Positions 34,648-44,793 of a DNA stretch of 64,000 nt are shown piece by piece. The stretch is from Marinobacterium lacunae. GTDB lineage: Bacteria; Pseudomonadota; Gammaproteobacteria; Pseudomonadales; Balneatricaceae. Positions within the stretch are counted from its first letter, which is position 1, and each line of letters starts with the position of its first letter. Both the position numbers and the translations under genes were made by a program. Under the pieces are notes generated by a model. That model did no database searches. It saw nothing but the letters and a program-made list of their open reading frames with translations, and was not told the DNA's origin. The DNA lies in the NCBI RefSeq assembly GCF_000705555.1, contig NZ_JMQN01000050.1, forward strand, positions 1 to 64,000, written 5' to 3'.

Positions 34648-36117
34648 TCAAGATGAACAGGTCAGGCAGATAGCCTCAGCCCAATCAGGGGGAGCACCCG
34701 CGTAACGATCAAGGGACTCATTGAGAGATGACGGGTTTCTCAACAAGGGTAATAGACTGTTTAACAGATCATAGTTACCGGCATGCGCCTCTCTGATCGC
34801 CTCTTCTGCCATATAGTTGCGCAAAATATAGCGCGGGTTTACCGATCTCATTTGGGCTGCTCTGATCGGAGCACTCGCAGCCTCCCGCGCCAATCTTAGG
34901 CGATACTCCCCCATCCAACCCTCGAGCGCCTCCGGTAGCGCACAGGTTCCAATCGTAGCAGCAATCTCTACATCCGATGGCAGGTCCGCCAGAACGTACA
35001 AAAAGCGGTTCAGATCAAGCCGGTGATCAGCCGCAATGCTCCTGAGGCTTTCAACCAAAGCCGCATCACCGCTTTCCTCACGCAGCAAGCCCAGCCGAGA
35101 TCGCATTCGTTCCAGATCATATCGGCGGAATGTCCCCATGAACTGAGTTAATGCGTGCTCCAGCTTATCCTGAGGCACTAATGGAACGAGTGATTGAGCC
35201 AACGCGCTCATATTCCACAGGACAATTTCAGGCTGCCGCTTAAACGCATAACGCCCCTGATCATCATTCTTGTTAGCTACATGATCCGGCTCGTATCTAT
35301 CCATGAAGGTGAAGGGCCCATAGTCGAAGGTCTCCCCTAAGATGGACATGTTGTCGGTATTGAGTACTCCATGGACAAACCCATAACTCTGCCAGAGTGC
35401 CACAAGTCTGGCCGTGCGCTCCTGTACTTTCAGGTAGAACGAATAATAGGGGTTCTCTTCTTCCAGACACTCGGGGTAGTAGCGCTTGATACAATAATCA
35501 GCCAACCGCTTAAGCTCATCATGCTGTCGCGTGTAATAGAAATACTCAAAGTGCCCAAAGCGGATATGGCAGGGTGTAACACGCACGAGCAAAGCACAGG
35601 GCTCCATACCGTTGCGCTGAGTAAATTGTTCACTGGCGATCAGACATAGCGCACGCGTTGTCGGAATCCCCAACCCCGCCATAGCTTCACCGGCCAGATA
35701 TTCCCTGACCGACGAGCGCAACACGGCCCTGCCATCGCCAAAACGCGAAAAGGCAGTGCGCCCCGCGCCCTTCACATGCAGATCAAACCGCGCCCCGCTG
35801 CTGTTAACCACCTCACCAAGCAGCAGCCCCCTGCCATCCCCCAAGTCCGGATTATAAAAGCCAAACTGATGCCCCGTGTATTTCATCGCCAAGGGTTCGG
35901 CACCGGGCAGACTCGCCTCGCCATTGAAGAACCTCACCACCTCTTCCGGCACAGCCGTACACGGATCGATATCCAGCCAACGGGCAACACTGGGGTTAAA
36001 GCTCGCCAGATGCGCTCCCTTTAACGGCTTTGGCTCTGTGCGCTGATACCAGCTTTCAGGTAAACGGGCGTAACTGTTGTCAAAATTGAGTTTTCCCATT
36101 GCATACCCACTGCTCAT
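34648..36117 (-). CDS. selO: Protein adenylyltransferase SelO (YdiU family)
   Basis: The product is 489 residues from the ATG at 36117 (GGGAGG eight bases upstream). SelO is a pseudokinase-fold enzyme that transfers AMP from ATP to protein hydroxyls, affecting redox enzymes. Family blocks include NPSVARWLDID, RFGDGRAVLRSSVREYLAGE (core GDGRAVLRSSVREYL), GVLNTDNMSILG with the metal Asn/Asp and DYGPFTFMDRY. The C-terminus CLTCSS holds the redox pair CxxC that replaces the selenocysteine of eukaryotic SelO. It appears to be a single-gene unit. Confidence 0.93.
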   Translation of the reverse strand: MSSGYAMGKLNFDNSYARLPESWYQRTEPKPLKGAHLASFNPSVARWLDIDPCTAVPEEVVRFFNGEASLPGAEPLAMKYTGHQFGFYNPDLGDGRGLLLGEVVNSSGARFDLHVKGAGRTAFSRFGDGRAVLRSSVREYLAGEAMAGLGIPTTRALCLIASEQFTQRNGMEPCALLVRVTPCHIRFGHFEYFYYTRQHDELKRLADYCIKRYYPECLEEENPYYSFYLKVQERTARLVALWQSYGFVHGVLNTDNMSILGETFDYGPFTFMDRYEPDHVANKNDDQGRYAFKRQPEIVLWNMSALAQSLVPLVPQDKLEHALTQFMGTFRRYDLERMRSRLGLLREESGDAALVESLRSIAADHRLDLNRFLYVLADLPSDVEIAATIGTCALPEALEGWMGEYRLRLAREAASAPIRAAQMRSVNPRYILRNYMAEEAIREAHAGNYDLLNSLLPLLRNPSSLNESLDRYAGAPPDWAEAICLTCSS

Positions 36118-36527
36118 CTGTTGCGCCTCCCGCAGATACATCGATATCGATACCCTACCATTTCACTCAACAACTATCTATCTGACAGCGAATCGTCCTT
36201 TTCGATCAATAATCGATACTGGTGAAACATTCGCGGGCAGTGTGAGCTAGCACACTTGGAGAGAGTATGTTCAGCCAATTCATACGCTCAGGATAAATAC
36301 AATCACTGAACTTATGGGATCATACCTAATAAGATTGAACGCAAATATTAGAGGAGTAAGAGGCGGGGTTTTAGCTGACTATTTTATTAAGCAGCATCAT
36401 TACTGTGGCGCTAATGCACAAGCGCCAGCTACATCTTGAGACATAAAGTTAATTAAGGGTTTATTTACCAGAAACAAAAAAGGCTCCCGAAGGAGCCTTT
36501 TTCTGCATAACAAGTATCTAAGAGATC
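36118..36527. other. Intergenic region between selO and the porin gene
   Basis: A 410-bp AT-rich stretch without a convincing gene. It holds a perfect 7-bp hairpin TGGCGCT/AGCGCCA (36406-36427) and, at its left end in this list's direction, the porin terminator (36476-36503). The part near 36118 should carry the selO promoter; I could not identify it. Confidence 0.5.
36476..36503. terminator. Terminator of the porin gene
   Basis: AAGGCTCC (36480-36487) and GGAGCCTT (36492-36499) form an 8-bp stem with a CGAA loop, flanked by A and T runs on both sides. On the minus strand it is a textbook intrinsic terminator 29 bp after the porin stop. Confidence 0.88.
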
Positions 36528-37466
36528 TTAGAACTTGATAGTGTAACCTACAGAGAAGGTATCACGGTCGTCAGCGCCGTCGATGTCGGTGCTTACCCAC
36601 TCAGCATCCAGAGACGCGCTCTTGCCCAGAGAGTAAACAGCGTTCAGGCTGTACTGATCATCAAAGCCCAGCTCGTCGTCAGCATCGTGGTAGTTAGCAG
36701 CTACAGTCAGAGCGTCCATGGTGTACGCAACTTTCGCACCCCAAAGGTCAGCATCGTCGGAACCTGCGTCCAGCTGCTGCCAGCCAAGACCGAAGTAGAG
36801 GTTGCCCAGAGTGTAAGAACCACCAACGGCAGTGTAAGACAGGTCGTCAGTTGAGTTCAGGTACTCTTCAGCAACTTCCCAGTAAGCAACAGACAGGTTC
36901 AGACCGCCAGCAGCGTAGTCAGCACCCAGTACATAGCCGTCCATATCTTCTTCGCTGTCGTCGTTCTGACCTTCAGCAACCATCGCAGCATAAGCGCTCA
37001 GGCCAGAGAAAGACGGAGAAACGTAGGCGATAGCAGAACCCAGACGGTCCGGGTTCAGGTCAGAGTAAGTATCTTCTGACAGGTTACCAGTGTAGCCGAC
37101 AACGGCTTCAGCCGGGTTGTTGATACGACCGATCAGGGCAGTACCCCAAGAACCGGTAGCACCTACGTAAGCCAGACGCTGAGCAATGCCGGTTTCACCA
37201 GCGTTGTCGCTGAATGCGCTCTCTGCAGAAGAATCTTCCGGGTTGATTTCAGTTTCGTAACGGAACAGACCCTTGGTGTCGCCCAGGCCCAGATCGACGT
37301 CGCCTTTAACACCAACACGGAAGTCGTCAGATTCAACTTCCAGGTCTGCGTCGGATACAGACTTAACGCGCATTTCGAACTTGCCGTACAGAGTAGCGTC
37401 AGCCTGAGCTACCATCGGAGCAGCCATGGCGCCAGCAACAGCCAGAGCGATCAGTGACTTTTTCAT
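36528..37466 (-). CDS. Gram-negative general porin
   Basis: The product is 312 residues from the ATG at 37466 (AAGGGGA ribosome site). A signal peptide (KKSLIALAVAGAMAAPMVAQA) precedes a mature protein beginning DATLYGKFEMRVKS, the standard porin_4 opening. Alternating hydrophobic/polar beta strands continue to a C-terminal Phe (SVGYTIKF), the outer-membrane assembly signal. The loops are very rich in Asp and Glu, usual for marine or halotolerant porins. A trimeric diffusion channel in the outer membrane is expected. Codon use looks like that of a highly expressed gene. Confidence 0.92.
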   Translation of the reverse strand: MKKSLIALAVAGAMAAPMVAQADATLYGKFEMRVKSVSDADLEVESDDFRVGVKGDVDLGLGDTKGLFRYETEINPEDSSAESAFSDNAGETGIAQRLAYVGATGSWGTALIGRINNPAEAVVGYTGNLSEDTYSDLNPDRLGSAIAYVSPSFSGLSAYAAMVAEGQNDDSEEDMDGYVLGADYAAGGLNLSVAYWEVAEEYLNSTDDLSYTAVGGSYTLGNLYFGLGWQQLDAGSDDADLWGAKVAYTMDALTVAANYHDADDELGFDDQYSLNAVYSLGKSASLDAEWVSTDIDGADDRDTFSVGYTIKF

Positions 37467-37830
37467 CAAATTTCCCCTTCAACATTCAACTTACTAGTAG
37501 TGAATTCTAGTTTTTCTCAGCACACCGGAGTGCTACCTACGAAAATACTATAATTCTTAAATATTTCAAACCGGTGAATGAACTTTTTTGATTTAAGCCA
37601 AGCACCGGTTTTTAAAACATTTTTCTGAGTCGGATTTGAGAGCTTAGACAATATATGCCTTGCACTTCTTTTTTATCCGCCCATCCTCAGGAGCCACCGG
37701 CAGCCTTACTGCTGCCCGCACACCTAAATTGTGCGCATTACAACATAGGGCCTCCCCCCTTGCAACCCTTTGTAATGCCTGAGCCCCAACCTTTTTCCTC
37801 AAAGGTTTAAGCCTTGATTCAGCTCAGTTT
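37467..37830. other. Intergenic region upstream of the porin gene
   Basis: A 364-bp non-coding stretch. A 9-bp perfect inverted repeat AAACCGGTG/CACCGGTTT (37568-37611) and a smaller hairpin AGCAC/GTGCT (37519-37534) lie in the porin upstream region. A TATAGT hexamer on the minus strand near 37550 could be a -10, without a good -35. The remainder follows the hrpA stop. Confidence 0.45.
37568..37611. repeat. Inverted repeat upstream of the porin gene
   Basis: AAACCGGTG (37568-37576) and CACCGGTTT (37603-37611) are perfect 9-bp arms 26 nt apart, about 100 bp before the porin start. It could be a regulator site or a leader hairpin. Confidence 0.5.
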
Positions 37831-40800
37831 TCACATCAGTTCTGAAAGCCGTTTTCTGAGTCGCTTTTCAGAGACGGTGAAGCGTGTACCCAACTGCTGT
37901 GCGAAGAGCGATACCCGATACTCCTCCAGCCACCAGCGGAACTCTCTCAAATCGTCGGTCAAGGCATCCTGAGCACGCGCCTCGTCGCACCGTTTCTCGT
38001 ATTGCTGCTTGAGCGATGCCAACTGCTCCGATAGCACAATCTGTTGACGCAGCTCCCGCTGAAAGCGATTAAGCCGGATCTCTATTGCCTGCAAATAGCG
38101 TGGATACTGCTCCAGCCAGACATCGGGCGTATCGGACAAGTACCTGGGATGCATCAATCCGGCAAGCTGCTGCTTGATGTCATTCAAAACCGTTACGGCA
38201 CTGAGGTCTATGCGACCACCCAACCGCTTCTCGATTGCATGAAGGCGCTGGTGACAACTCAGCACGAACCCACATAGGTCATTCGCGGTTTCGGCCAGGT
38301 TAGCCCGAGCATGTTCCAGCGCTGCATCAAATGCCGCCTTAGTGCGTATAGTATCATTGTCCGCGATGCGTGCTGCTCGGCTAACCGATTTAATCAATAT
38401 CTCCTCTTCCAAACGCTTGCGATCAAATCGCTTCCCGCTTAGCAGCAATATTTTATCTAACGCCGGTAATTGCCGACGCACATATTTAACTACTTCCGGA
38501 ATGGCCAAAAGCAGTAAACGAGCCACGGCACGCTTGCTCACCACTCTGGATTCGTCCGCGCTAGTGAAGAGTTTCAGCTCAACATGATCACCCTGATCCT
38601 CAAGGCCAGGCCATGCCTCAACCTCGATACCTCCGGCCTGTTTGACATGAATACTCTCTTCTATGTCACCAAAATCCCAGCGGACGATGTGATCGCGCCC
38701 CCAGCTTTCGTCACTTCCGGCTTGAATCGCCTCTTCTACCTGCGATGAATAGCGCTGATTCAAAACTTCCCAGTCCCGCCCTTCTCCCACTACACGGTTC
38801 TGAGCGTCTATCAAGCTAATATTGAGTTGTTGATGCGGCTCCAGAGCGGACGCTTTAAGCTGTGAAGGATCAACCTTAACCCCGGTCATCCGCAATAACT
38901 GAAAACTTAATGCCTCATATAGATCGCCGTCTGCAAATGTGACCGACTCGCAAAACGCTTTTGCATACTCGGGAACAGGAACGAAATGTTTACGTAGCTG
39001 TTTGGGTAGACCTTTGAGTATCGCGATGACCTTTTCCTCAAGCAAACCCGGTACCGACCACTCCAATCGTTTGCGTGGCAGCGCTTTCAATAAAGCCAAC
39101 GGGCATTGAAGCGTAACGCCGTCTTTATCGGAGGCGGGGTCAAATACATACTCCAGCTTTAAATCGACCCCGTCGAGCCTCAAAACATCGGGGTAGAGAG
39201 CCTGACTGATATGATCGGATGAGCGTTGCAAGATATCGGCCTCGGTCATCACGAGAACGTCGGCATCTATTTGACGCTGCTTTTTATACCACTTCTCAAA
39301 TCCGGCACCGTTGACTATATGTCCGCCACCCAGCCGTTCGAGACGCTCGGCGTAGAATTGATATAACCCCTCTTCATCGACAAGCAGATCCCTGCGACGC
39401 GCTTTAGACTCCAGTGTTTCGACATCGTCCAACAAAGCCCGGTTACGATTGAAAAACGGAGCACGGGTGCTAAAAGCCCCTTCTACCAGCGCACTGCGTA
39501 TAAAGATTTCGTGGGAAACCCTGGGGTCAATTTGGCCGTAATTCACGCGGCGCTTGGGTACTATAACGAGCCCGTAAAGGGACACCTGCTCCGTCGCCAC
39601 CACTTGCGCACGCTTCTTCTCCCAGTGGGGTTCCGACCAGGTTCGTTTTACGAGATGGGCTGCAGGCGCCTCTATCCACTCAGGCTCTATTTTCGCAACA
39701 TGATGCGCATATAGCTTGCTCGTTTCGATCAGCTCCGCAGCCATCACCCATTTGGGGCTTTTTTTAAACAAGCCGGATCCTGGGAATATTCGAAAACGGC
39801 GGTTTCGCGCCCCCAAATATTCTCCTTTCTCTACTAGATTACCGATATGACTGAGCAGACCTGCCAGCAGCGATCGATGGACAGGCGCATAGTCGGCAGG
39901 CTCTGCATTTTCATGCAGTTTGAGTTCTTTAACGCTTAAATGAAGCTGCCGATGGACATCTCGCCACTCTCGCATTCTCATAAACGAGATGAAGTGTTTC
40001 TGGCACCAGTTGCGCAACTGATTCTGGCTTAACTCGGCGCGCTGCTCTTCGTACAGATTCCACAGATTCAGCAGTGTAATGAAATCCGAATACTCATCGG
40101 CATAGAGCCTGTGTTTCTCGTCCGCGGCCTGACGCTTGTCGTGCGGGCGTTCCCTGGGATCCTGCACGCTCAAGGCGCTGGCGATGATCAGCACCTCTTT
40201 AAGCGCATCGAACTGAGCCGCCTCTATTACCATGCGCGCAATTCTGGGGTCCACCGGTAGGCGCGCGAGCTGTCGCCCGACGGCGGTCAGCTGCCGGCGA
40301 CTATCGACAGCTCCCAGCTCTTCAAGCAGCTTAAAACCATCCGTAATAAAACGAGAGTCAGGCGGATCGACAAACGGAAAGTCACCAATATCCCCAAGCC
40401 GTAATTGCAACATCTGCAAAATAACGGCCGCGAGATTGGTGCGCTGGATCTCTGCATCAGTGAAAGCCGGTCTATTATTGAAGTCCTCCTCGGAGTAGAG
40501 CCGTATACACGTACCCGGCGCCACACGCCCACAGCGCCCCGCCCTCTGATTGGCACTGGCCTGGGAGATGGCCTCAACAGGCAGACGCTGGACTTTCGAG
40601 CGATAGCTGTAGCGGGATATTCGCGCCACGCCGGGATCGACCACATACCGTATCCCAGGCACCGTGAGCGACGTTTCCGCCACGTTGGTCGACAACACAA
40701 TCCGGCGCCCGGCACCCCGCTCACCCTGAAACACCCGATTCTGCTCTTTCAAAGAAAGACGCGCATACAGAGGAATTACTTCCGTATCTCGGAGTTGAGC

Positions 40801-41739
40801 CTTGCGCAACGTCTCCGCAGTCTCGCGAATCTCTCGTTCGCCGGGCAGGAACACTAGAATATCGCCCGGTCCGCCCCCTCGTTTCTCGCGATCAATCTGG
40901 GTGAGTTCGTCGATAGCCGCCAGAATCCCCTGCTGGAGATCCAGCGCTTTTTCATCTTCGGCTTCCATCTCATGCAACGGCCGATAAAGAATATCAACCG
41001 GATAGGTTCGACCGGACACTTCCACAACAGGCGCGTTGTCGAAGTGCTCGGAGAACCGCTCAAGATCGATTGTGGCCGACGTAATGATCAACTTGAGGTC
41101 GGGTCGCTTAGGCAGGATCCTCTTTATATAACCCAGTAGAAAGTCGATATTGAGGCTACGCTCATGAGCCTCATCTATAATCAGCACCTCATACTGCTCA
41201 AGAAAGCGGTCATGCTGAGTTTCCGCAAGCAGGATACCGTCGGTCATCAACTTGATCTGAGTCGTTTCGGACACCTGGTCATGAAAACGCACCTGGTAGC
41301 CGACACGCTCACCCAAGGGAGTATTTAGCTCCTCGGCGATGCGTGCCGCCACATTGCGTGCTGCCAGTCGCCGCGGCTGGGTATGACCGATCATGCCCCG
41401 ACAACCAAACCCCAGCTCCAGACAGAGCTTCGGAAGCTGGGTGGTCTTGCCCGACCCCGTTTCACCAGCAATAACAACAACCTGATTGTTGCGGATAGTA
41501 TCGAGTAATTCGTCTCTGCGAGCAGAGACAGGCAGATCCGGATAGACGATATCGACCGGTAAAGCCCTACGCAGTTCCACGGCCTCAATCGACGCATCGA
41601 TAGCCGCTTCCAGAGCCGCTATATCACTGGCTACAGCACGCTCATGCCGCAACTTGTCCAGCCGTCGGTTTAAACGAAAGCGATCAGCGAGACGGCACTG
41701 ATCAAGGCGGGACCGGAGTGCTAGTAAAGAATCGGACAT
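37831..41739 (-). CDS. hrpA: ATP-dependent RNA helicase HrpA
   Basis: The product is 1302 residues from the ATG at 41739, close to the 1300 of E. coli HrpA. DEAH-box motifs are in order: GETGSGKTTQLPKLCLE (motif I), LIIDEAHERSLNIDFLLGY (motif II), LIITSATIDLERF (III), STNVAETSLTVPGIRYV (V) and QRAGRCGRVAPG (VI). The long C-terminal HrpA-specific DUF3418 region follows and ends FRWWLEEYRVSLFAQQLGT. It unwinds RNA and rescues stalled ribosomes in related bacteria. It is transcribed alone. Confidence 0.95.
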   Translation of the reverse strand: MSDSLLALRSRLDQCRLADRFRLNRRLDKLRHERAVASDIAALEAAIDASIEAVELRRALPVDIVYPDLPVSARRDELLDTIRNNQVVVIAGETGSGKTTQLPKLCLELGFGCRGMIGHTQPRRLAARNVAARIAEELNTPLGERVGYQVRFHDQVSETTQIKLMTDGILLAETQHDRFLEQYEVLIIDEAHERSLNIDFLLGYIKRILPKRPDLKLIITSATIDLERFSEHFDNAPVVEVSGRTYPVDILYRPLHEMEAEDEKALDLQQGILAAIDELTQIDREKRGGGPGDILVFLPGEREIRETAETLRKAQLRDTEVIPLYARLSLKEQNRVFQGERGAGRRIVLSTNVAETSLTVPGIRYVVDPGVARISRYSYRSKVQRLPVEAISQASANQRAGRCGRVAPGTCIRLYSEEDFNNRPAFTDAEIQRTNLAAVILQMLQLRLGDIGDFPFVDPPDSRFITDGFKLLEELGAVDSRRQLTAVGRQLARLPVDPRIARMVIEAAQFDALKEVLIIASALSVQDPRERPHDKRQAADEKHRLYADEYSDFITLLNLWNLYEEQRAELSQNQLRNWCQKHFISFMRMREWRDVHRQLHLSVKELKLHENAEPADYAPVHRSLLAGLLSHIGNLVEKGEYLGARNRRFRIFPGSGLFKKSPKWVMAAELIETSKLYAHHVAKIEPEWIEAPAAHLVKRTWSEPHWEKKRAQVVATEQVSLYGLVIVPKRRVNYGQIDPRVSHEIFIRSALVEGAFSTRAPFFNRNRALLDDVETLESKARRRDLLVDEEGLYQFYAERLERLGGGHIVNGAGFEKWYKKQRQIDADVLVMTEADILQRSSDHISQALYPDVLRLDGVDLKLEYVFDPASDKDGVTLQCPLALLKALPRKRLEWSVPGLLEEKVIAILKGLPKQLRKHFVPVPEYAKAFCESVTFADGDLYEALSFQLLRMTGVKVDPSQLKASALEPHQQLNISLIDAQNRVVGEGRDWEVLNQRYSSQVEEAIQAGSDESWGRDHIVRWDFGDIEESIHVKQAGGIEVEAWPGLEDQGDHVELKLFTSADESRVVSKRAVARLLLLAIPEVVKYVRRQLPALDKILLLSGKRFDRKRLEEEILIKSVSRAARIADNDTIRTKAAFDAALEHARANLAETANDLCGFVLSCHQRLHAIEKRLGGRIDLSAVTVLNDIKQQLAGLMHPRYLSDTPDVWLEQYPRYLQAIEIRLNRFQRELRQQIVLSEQLASLKQQYEKRCDEARAQDALTDDLREFRWWLEEYRVSLFAQQLGTRFTVSEKRLRKRLSELM

Positions 41740-41847
41740 AATCGAGGCAGTCAAACCAGATGGACCTTGGATTCATGTAAAGGGGCGGAAGTTTAACGCA
41801 AGCTCAGTGCACTACGCGACAGGGCAAATTTAAGAGCAAAGGCATTT

Positions 41848-43467
41848 CTAGACGGAGTGCTGTTCGCGCATTGCTCTGTCGCGCAGCTCTCTTCGGAGGA
41901 TTTTCCCGATTGGGTTTCTCGGCAAGGTCCGGCAAAACTCGACACTGCGCGGTACTTTGTACGAGGTTAAGCGCTCCCGGCAATACTCCCTGACATCACG
42001 CATCGTCAGGCGCGGATTATTGGCAACCACGTACACTTTTATGACCTCTCCCCGCTCCTCGTCCGGCAACCCTATCACGGCACACTCCAGAATATCGGGA
42101 TGCGCACTGATTATGTTCTCCAACTCACTTGGGAACACCTTGAAGCCGGACACATTGATCATCTCCTTGCGACGATCGATGATCCGTATCGCCCCCTGAT
42201 CATCAATTTGGCCGATATCGCCAGTCGACAGCCAGCCATCGCGCAACACCTTTGCCGTCTCGTCAGGCTGATTCCAGTAGCCGAGCATCATTTGGGGGCC
42301 TCGTACCTGTATTTCACCGCTTTCCCCCACTGGGAGAATCTCGCCGGCATCACCAACAACCCGCACTTCAGTACCCGGTAATGGCCGCCCCACAGTACCT
42401 AAAACACCTTTTCCGGGGGTCGCGACGCTGACCACAGGCGAACACTCCGTCAGCCCATAGCCTTCGGTCACCTGACATCCCGTTACATCTTGCCAGCGTT
42501 GAGCTGCTGACTCGGTCAACGCCATCCCCCCCGAAATGGTCAAACGCAACGAGCTGAAGTCAAGCTGGGTAAATTCCGAGTGCTGGCACAGGGCTATAAA
42601 TAGAGGGTTAATACCGGCAAAAAGGGTCGGCCTTACCCGCTCAAACGCGCTTGATAGCTGTTTCAGGTCGTGAGGGTCTGGAATCAGTTCGATATAGCTT
42701 CCTGAAGCCAGCATGGCGAGCACCAGCGTCAATGAATATATGTGGTAGAGCGGCAAAGGCTGCATAACCACCTGTTGCCGTTCGATGCCGGCCTCTTCCA
42801 GTCGCTGCCGGATCTGGTCGATATTGGCCAAAAGCGAGGCATGGGTCAGCATCGCCCCTTTTGCGGGCCCCGTGGTACCGCCGGTATATTGCAGCACTGC
42901 CAATGCCGGATCTTGCGCTTCTGGCTGTGTCCAGGGTTTTCCGCTTTCTGCTCTTAAAACACGCCTCAAAGCCACGCTACCTTTCAAGCGATAGCGCGGA
43001 CTGGCTCCACGCCGCATCCGCACATGCGCATTGATGGCCCAGCGGCGCCAGCGAGGATGCAGGTCGGCTATGGAGGTCGTGATGACGCAACCAATCCGTG
43101 TACTCCGAAGAATGCGTGCGGCACGCCAGGCAAAGCCTTCGTAAACAACTAACGCGGACACATCGGCATCGTTAAATTGTTGCTCCAGCTCCTCGGGGGT
43201 AAAAAGAGGATTGGTGTTTACAACTACTAGCCCAGCACGCACAGCCCCGAAGAATACGATCAGATACTGTGCGCAGTTAGGCATCTGTATTGCAATTCTA
43301 TCGCCCGGCACCAACTCAGTATGATGCTGAAGCCATGCAGCAAAGCGTCGAGAAAGCACATCAAGTTCGGTAAAGCTGATACTTTGCCCCAAGTGCCCAA
43401 CGGCAGACTTATCGCCATAGCGTCTGCTTAAATCACTCAACAGCTCAGCCAAACCGAATCGAATCAA
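41848..43467 (-). CDS. AMP-forming acyl-CoA synthetase (FadD-like)
   Basis: The product is 539 residues in the adenylate-forming family: [16 protein letters not shown] (phosphate loop), [21 protein letters not shown] and the C-terminal [11 protein letters not shown] with the catalytic Lys. It resembles long-chain fatty-acyl-CoA ligases but lacks the first about 25 residues of FadD. The start is TTG 43467, whose last two bases overlap the TGA of the upstream amidotransferase gene; no Met codon occurs near the N-terminus. The operon with a YafJ-like protein is of unclear meaning. The fatty or aryl acid substrate is not known. Confidence 0.87.
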   Translation of the reverse strand: MIRFGLAELLSDLSRRYGDKSAVGHLGQSISFTELDVLSRRFAAWLQHHTELVPGDRIAIQMPNCAQYLIVFFGAVRAGLVVVNTNPLFTPEELEQQFNDADVSALVVYEGFAWRAARILRSTRIGCVITTSIADLHPRWRRWAINAHVRMRRGASPRYRLKGSVALRRVLRAESGKPWTQPEAQDPALAVLQYTGGTTGPAKGAMLTHASLLANIDQIRQRLEEAGIERQQVVMQPLPLYHIYSLTLVLAMLASGSYIELIPDPHDLKQLSSAFERVRPTLFAGINPLFIALCQHSEFTQLDFSSLRLTISGGMALTESAAQRWQDVTGCQVTEGYGLTECSPVVSVATPGKGVLGTVGRPLPGTEVRVVGDAGEILPVGESGEIQVRGPQMMLGYWNQPDETAKVLRDGWLSTGDIGQIDDQGAIRIIDRRKEMINVSGFKVFPSELENIISAHPDILECAVIGLPDEERGEVIKVYVVANNPRLTMRDVREYCRERLTSYKVPRSVEFCRTLPRNPIGKILRRELRDRAMREQHSV

Positions 43468-44267
43468 TCCTTAGCCCCACCCAACGTCGAGACCAAACGC
43501 GCCACTTCACCATCGGCAAACACAATCATTTCACCGGCACTTAATCGCGCCCACTCTTCATTGTCGGTCAGTGGCTCAGTGGCAATGACCGTCACAACAT
43601 CGTTTGGCGTCGTCTCTTTATAGAAGTCAACCGACATGTCCCGATCGCAAAGATGCGCCTCGCCAAACGGAGCCCGTCTGGTAATCCAGCTTAGCTTGGT
43701 CGAACAGTACGAGAACAAGCGATCAGAGTCACTCAACAGCATATTGAATACGCCGAGCGCCCTTAACTTTTCACAACACTCATGAACAAGGTCGATAAGG
43801 ACATTGGCGTCCTCAGGAGGGCCTCCGGGGAAGCGACTGCGAATCTGATCCATCAACCAGCAAAACGCATATTCACTATCGGTCGTGCCAGCAGGCCGGT
43901 AGTAGGTCAATGGCCACTCAAACAATTGGCGGTCCAACTGGCCATTATGGGCAAAACACCACATTACCCCCCAGAGCTCACGACTGAACGGATGGGTGTT
44001 GACCAAGCTCACCTCACCCACATTAGCCTGACGGATATGACTAATCACAACCTTGCTCTTGATTGGATAGGCGACAAGCAGCTGGGCAATTCTCGAATCC
44101 GCACTGGGTAATGGATCATGAAAGGCGCGCAAGCCTCTGCCCTCGTAAAACGCGATGCCCCAGCCATCGCGATGAGGGCCAGTGCCACCACCACGCTGCA
44201 CAAGACCTGCGAAACTGAAGCAGATGTCGGTGGGCACATTCGCGCTCATGCCGAGCAATTCACACAT
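43464..44267 (-). CDS. Class II glutamine amidotransferase (YafJ-like)
   Basis: The product is 267 residues. Cys2 ([10 protein letters not shown]) is the N-terminal nucleophile exposed by Met removal. [31 protein letters not shown] and FAHNGQLD are the conserved glutamine-site blocks. The family resembles YafJ and EgtC-type gamma-glutamyl hydrolases. No synthase domain is attached, so it may hydrolyse a gamma-glutamyl amide. It overlaps the acyl-CoA synthetase gene downstream by 4 bp. Confidence 0.87.
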   Translation of the reverse strand: MCELLGMSANVPTDICFSFAGLVQRGGGTGPHRDGWGIAFYEGRGLRAFHDPLPSADSRIAQLLVAYPIKSKVVISHIRQANVGEVSLVNTHPFSRELWGVMWCFAHNGQLDRQLFEWPLTYYRPAGTTDSEYAFCWLMDQIRSRFPGGPPEDANVLIDLVHECCEKLRALGVFNMLLSDSDRLFSYCSTKLSWITRRAPFGEAHLCDRDMSVDFYKETTPNDVVTVIATEPLTDNEEWARLSAGEMIVFADGEVARLVSTLGGAKD

Positions 44268-44298
44268 TGCGCTATTCCCCTTTAACTCACCGAAACGT

Positions 44299-44793
44299 CT
44301 ATTTCCGTGACAATGTGATTCGGTCCGGCAAGGAGTCGATCAAACCGGTTTCCAGATCAATCACCAGATCCTGCGCGTCAGACAGTGGCTCTGGCTCCGG
44401 CATGGTCCGAGCTTCGACATCCCAGGTCAGTCGGTGCTGCTGTCCCGGCAAATGACGCTCCCCTACGAATGTGCCGTCTGGATCTATCGACAGTGTAGAG
44501 CAATAAACGTTGGCGCAGACCCGGCCACCGCGTTCTATATGCAGAGAATCACAGATCAGCTCGCCTTCAAGCTCACCACTGACATTGACCGCGTGAGCAC
44601 GAATGCGACCACAAATTCGGCCAGTCTTACCAATCGAAATATCGTCACTGGAATCGATGCTGCCTTCGAACTCCCCGTCGACATGCATCTTTCCAGAAAT
44701 ACTGGTCTCGCCGTGAAAGCGGTTGCCTTGAGCAATAATGGTTACTGAGGAGCGGTTTGATTTAGCGGATACATTGCGCTTAATGATTCCCAC
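44299..44793 (-). CDS. Bactofilin family cytoskeletal protein
   Basis: The product is 164 residues with a DUF583 right-handed beta-helix core (about 20-115) made of short hydrophobic rungs such as [20 protein letters not shown] (rungs [13 protein letters not shown] and [16 protein letters not shown]). It has the usual disordered ends. The start is GTG 44793, with GAGGAG six bases upstream. The gene starts 52 bases inside the 3' end of the M23 peptidase gene. Bactofilins form membrane-associated filaments; pairing with an M23 endopeptidase is a known cell-shape module (as for CcmA and Csd1 in Helicobacter). Confidence 0.9.
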   Translation of the reverse strand: MGIIKRNVSAKSNRSSVTIIAQGNRFHGETSISGKMHVDGEFEGSIDSSDDISIGKTGRICGRIRAHAVNVSGELEGELICDSLHIERGGRVCANVYCSTLSIDPDGTFVGERHLPGQQHRLTWDVEARTMPEPEPLSDAQDLVIDLETGLIDSLPDRITLSRK

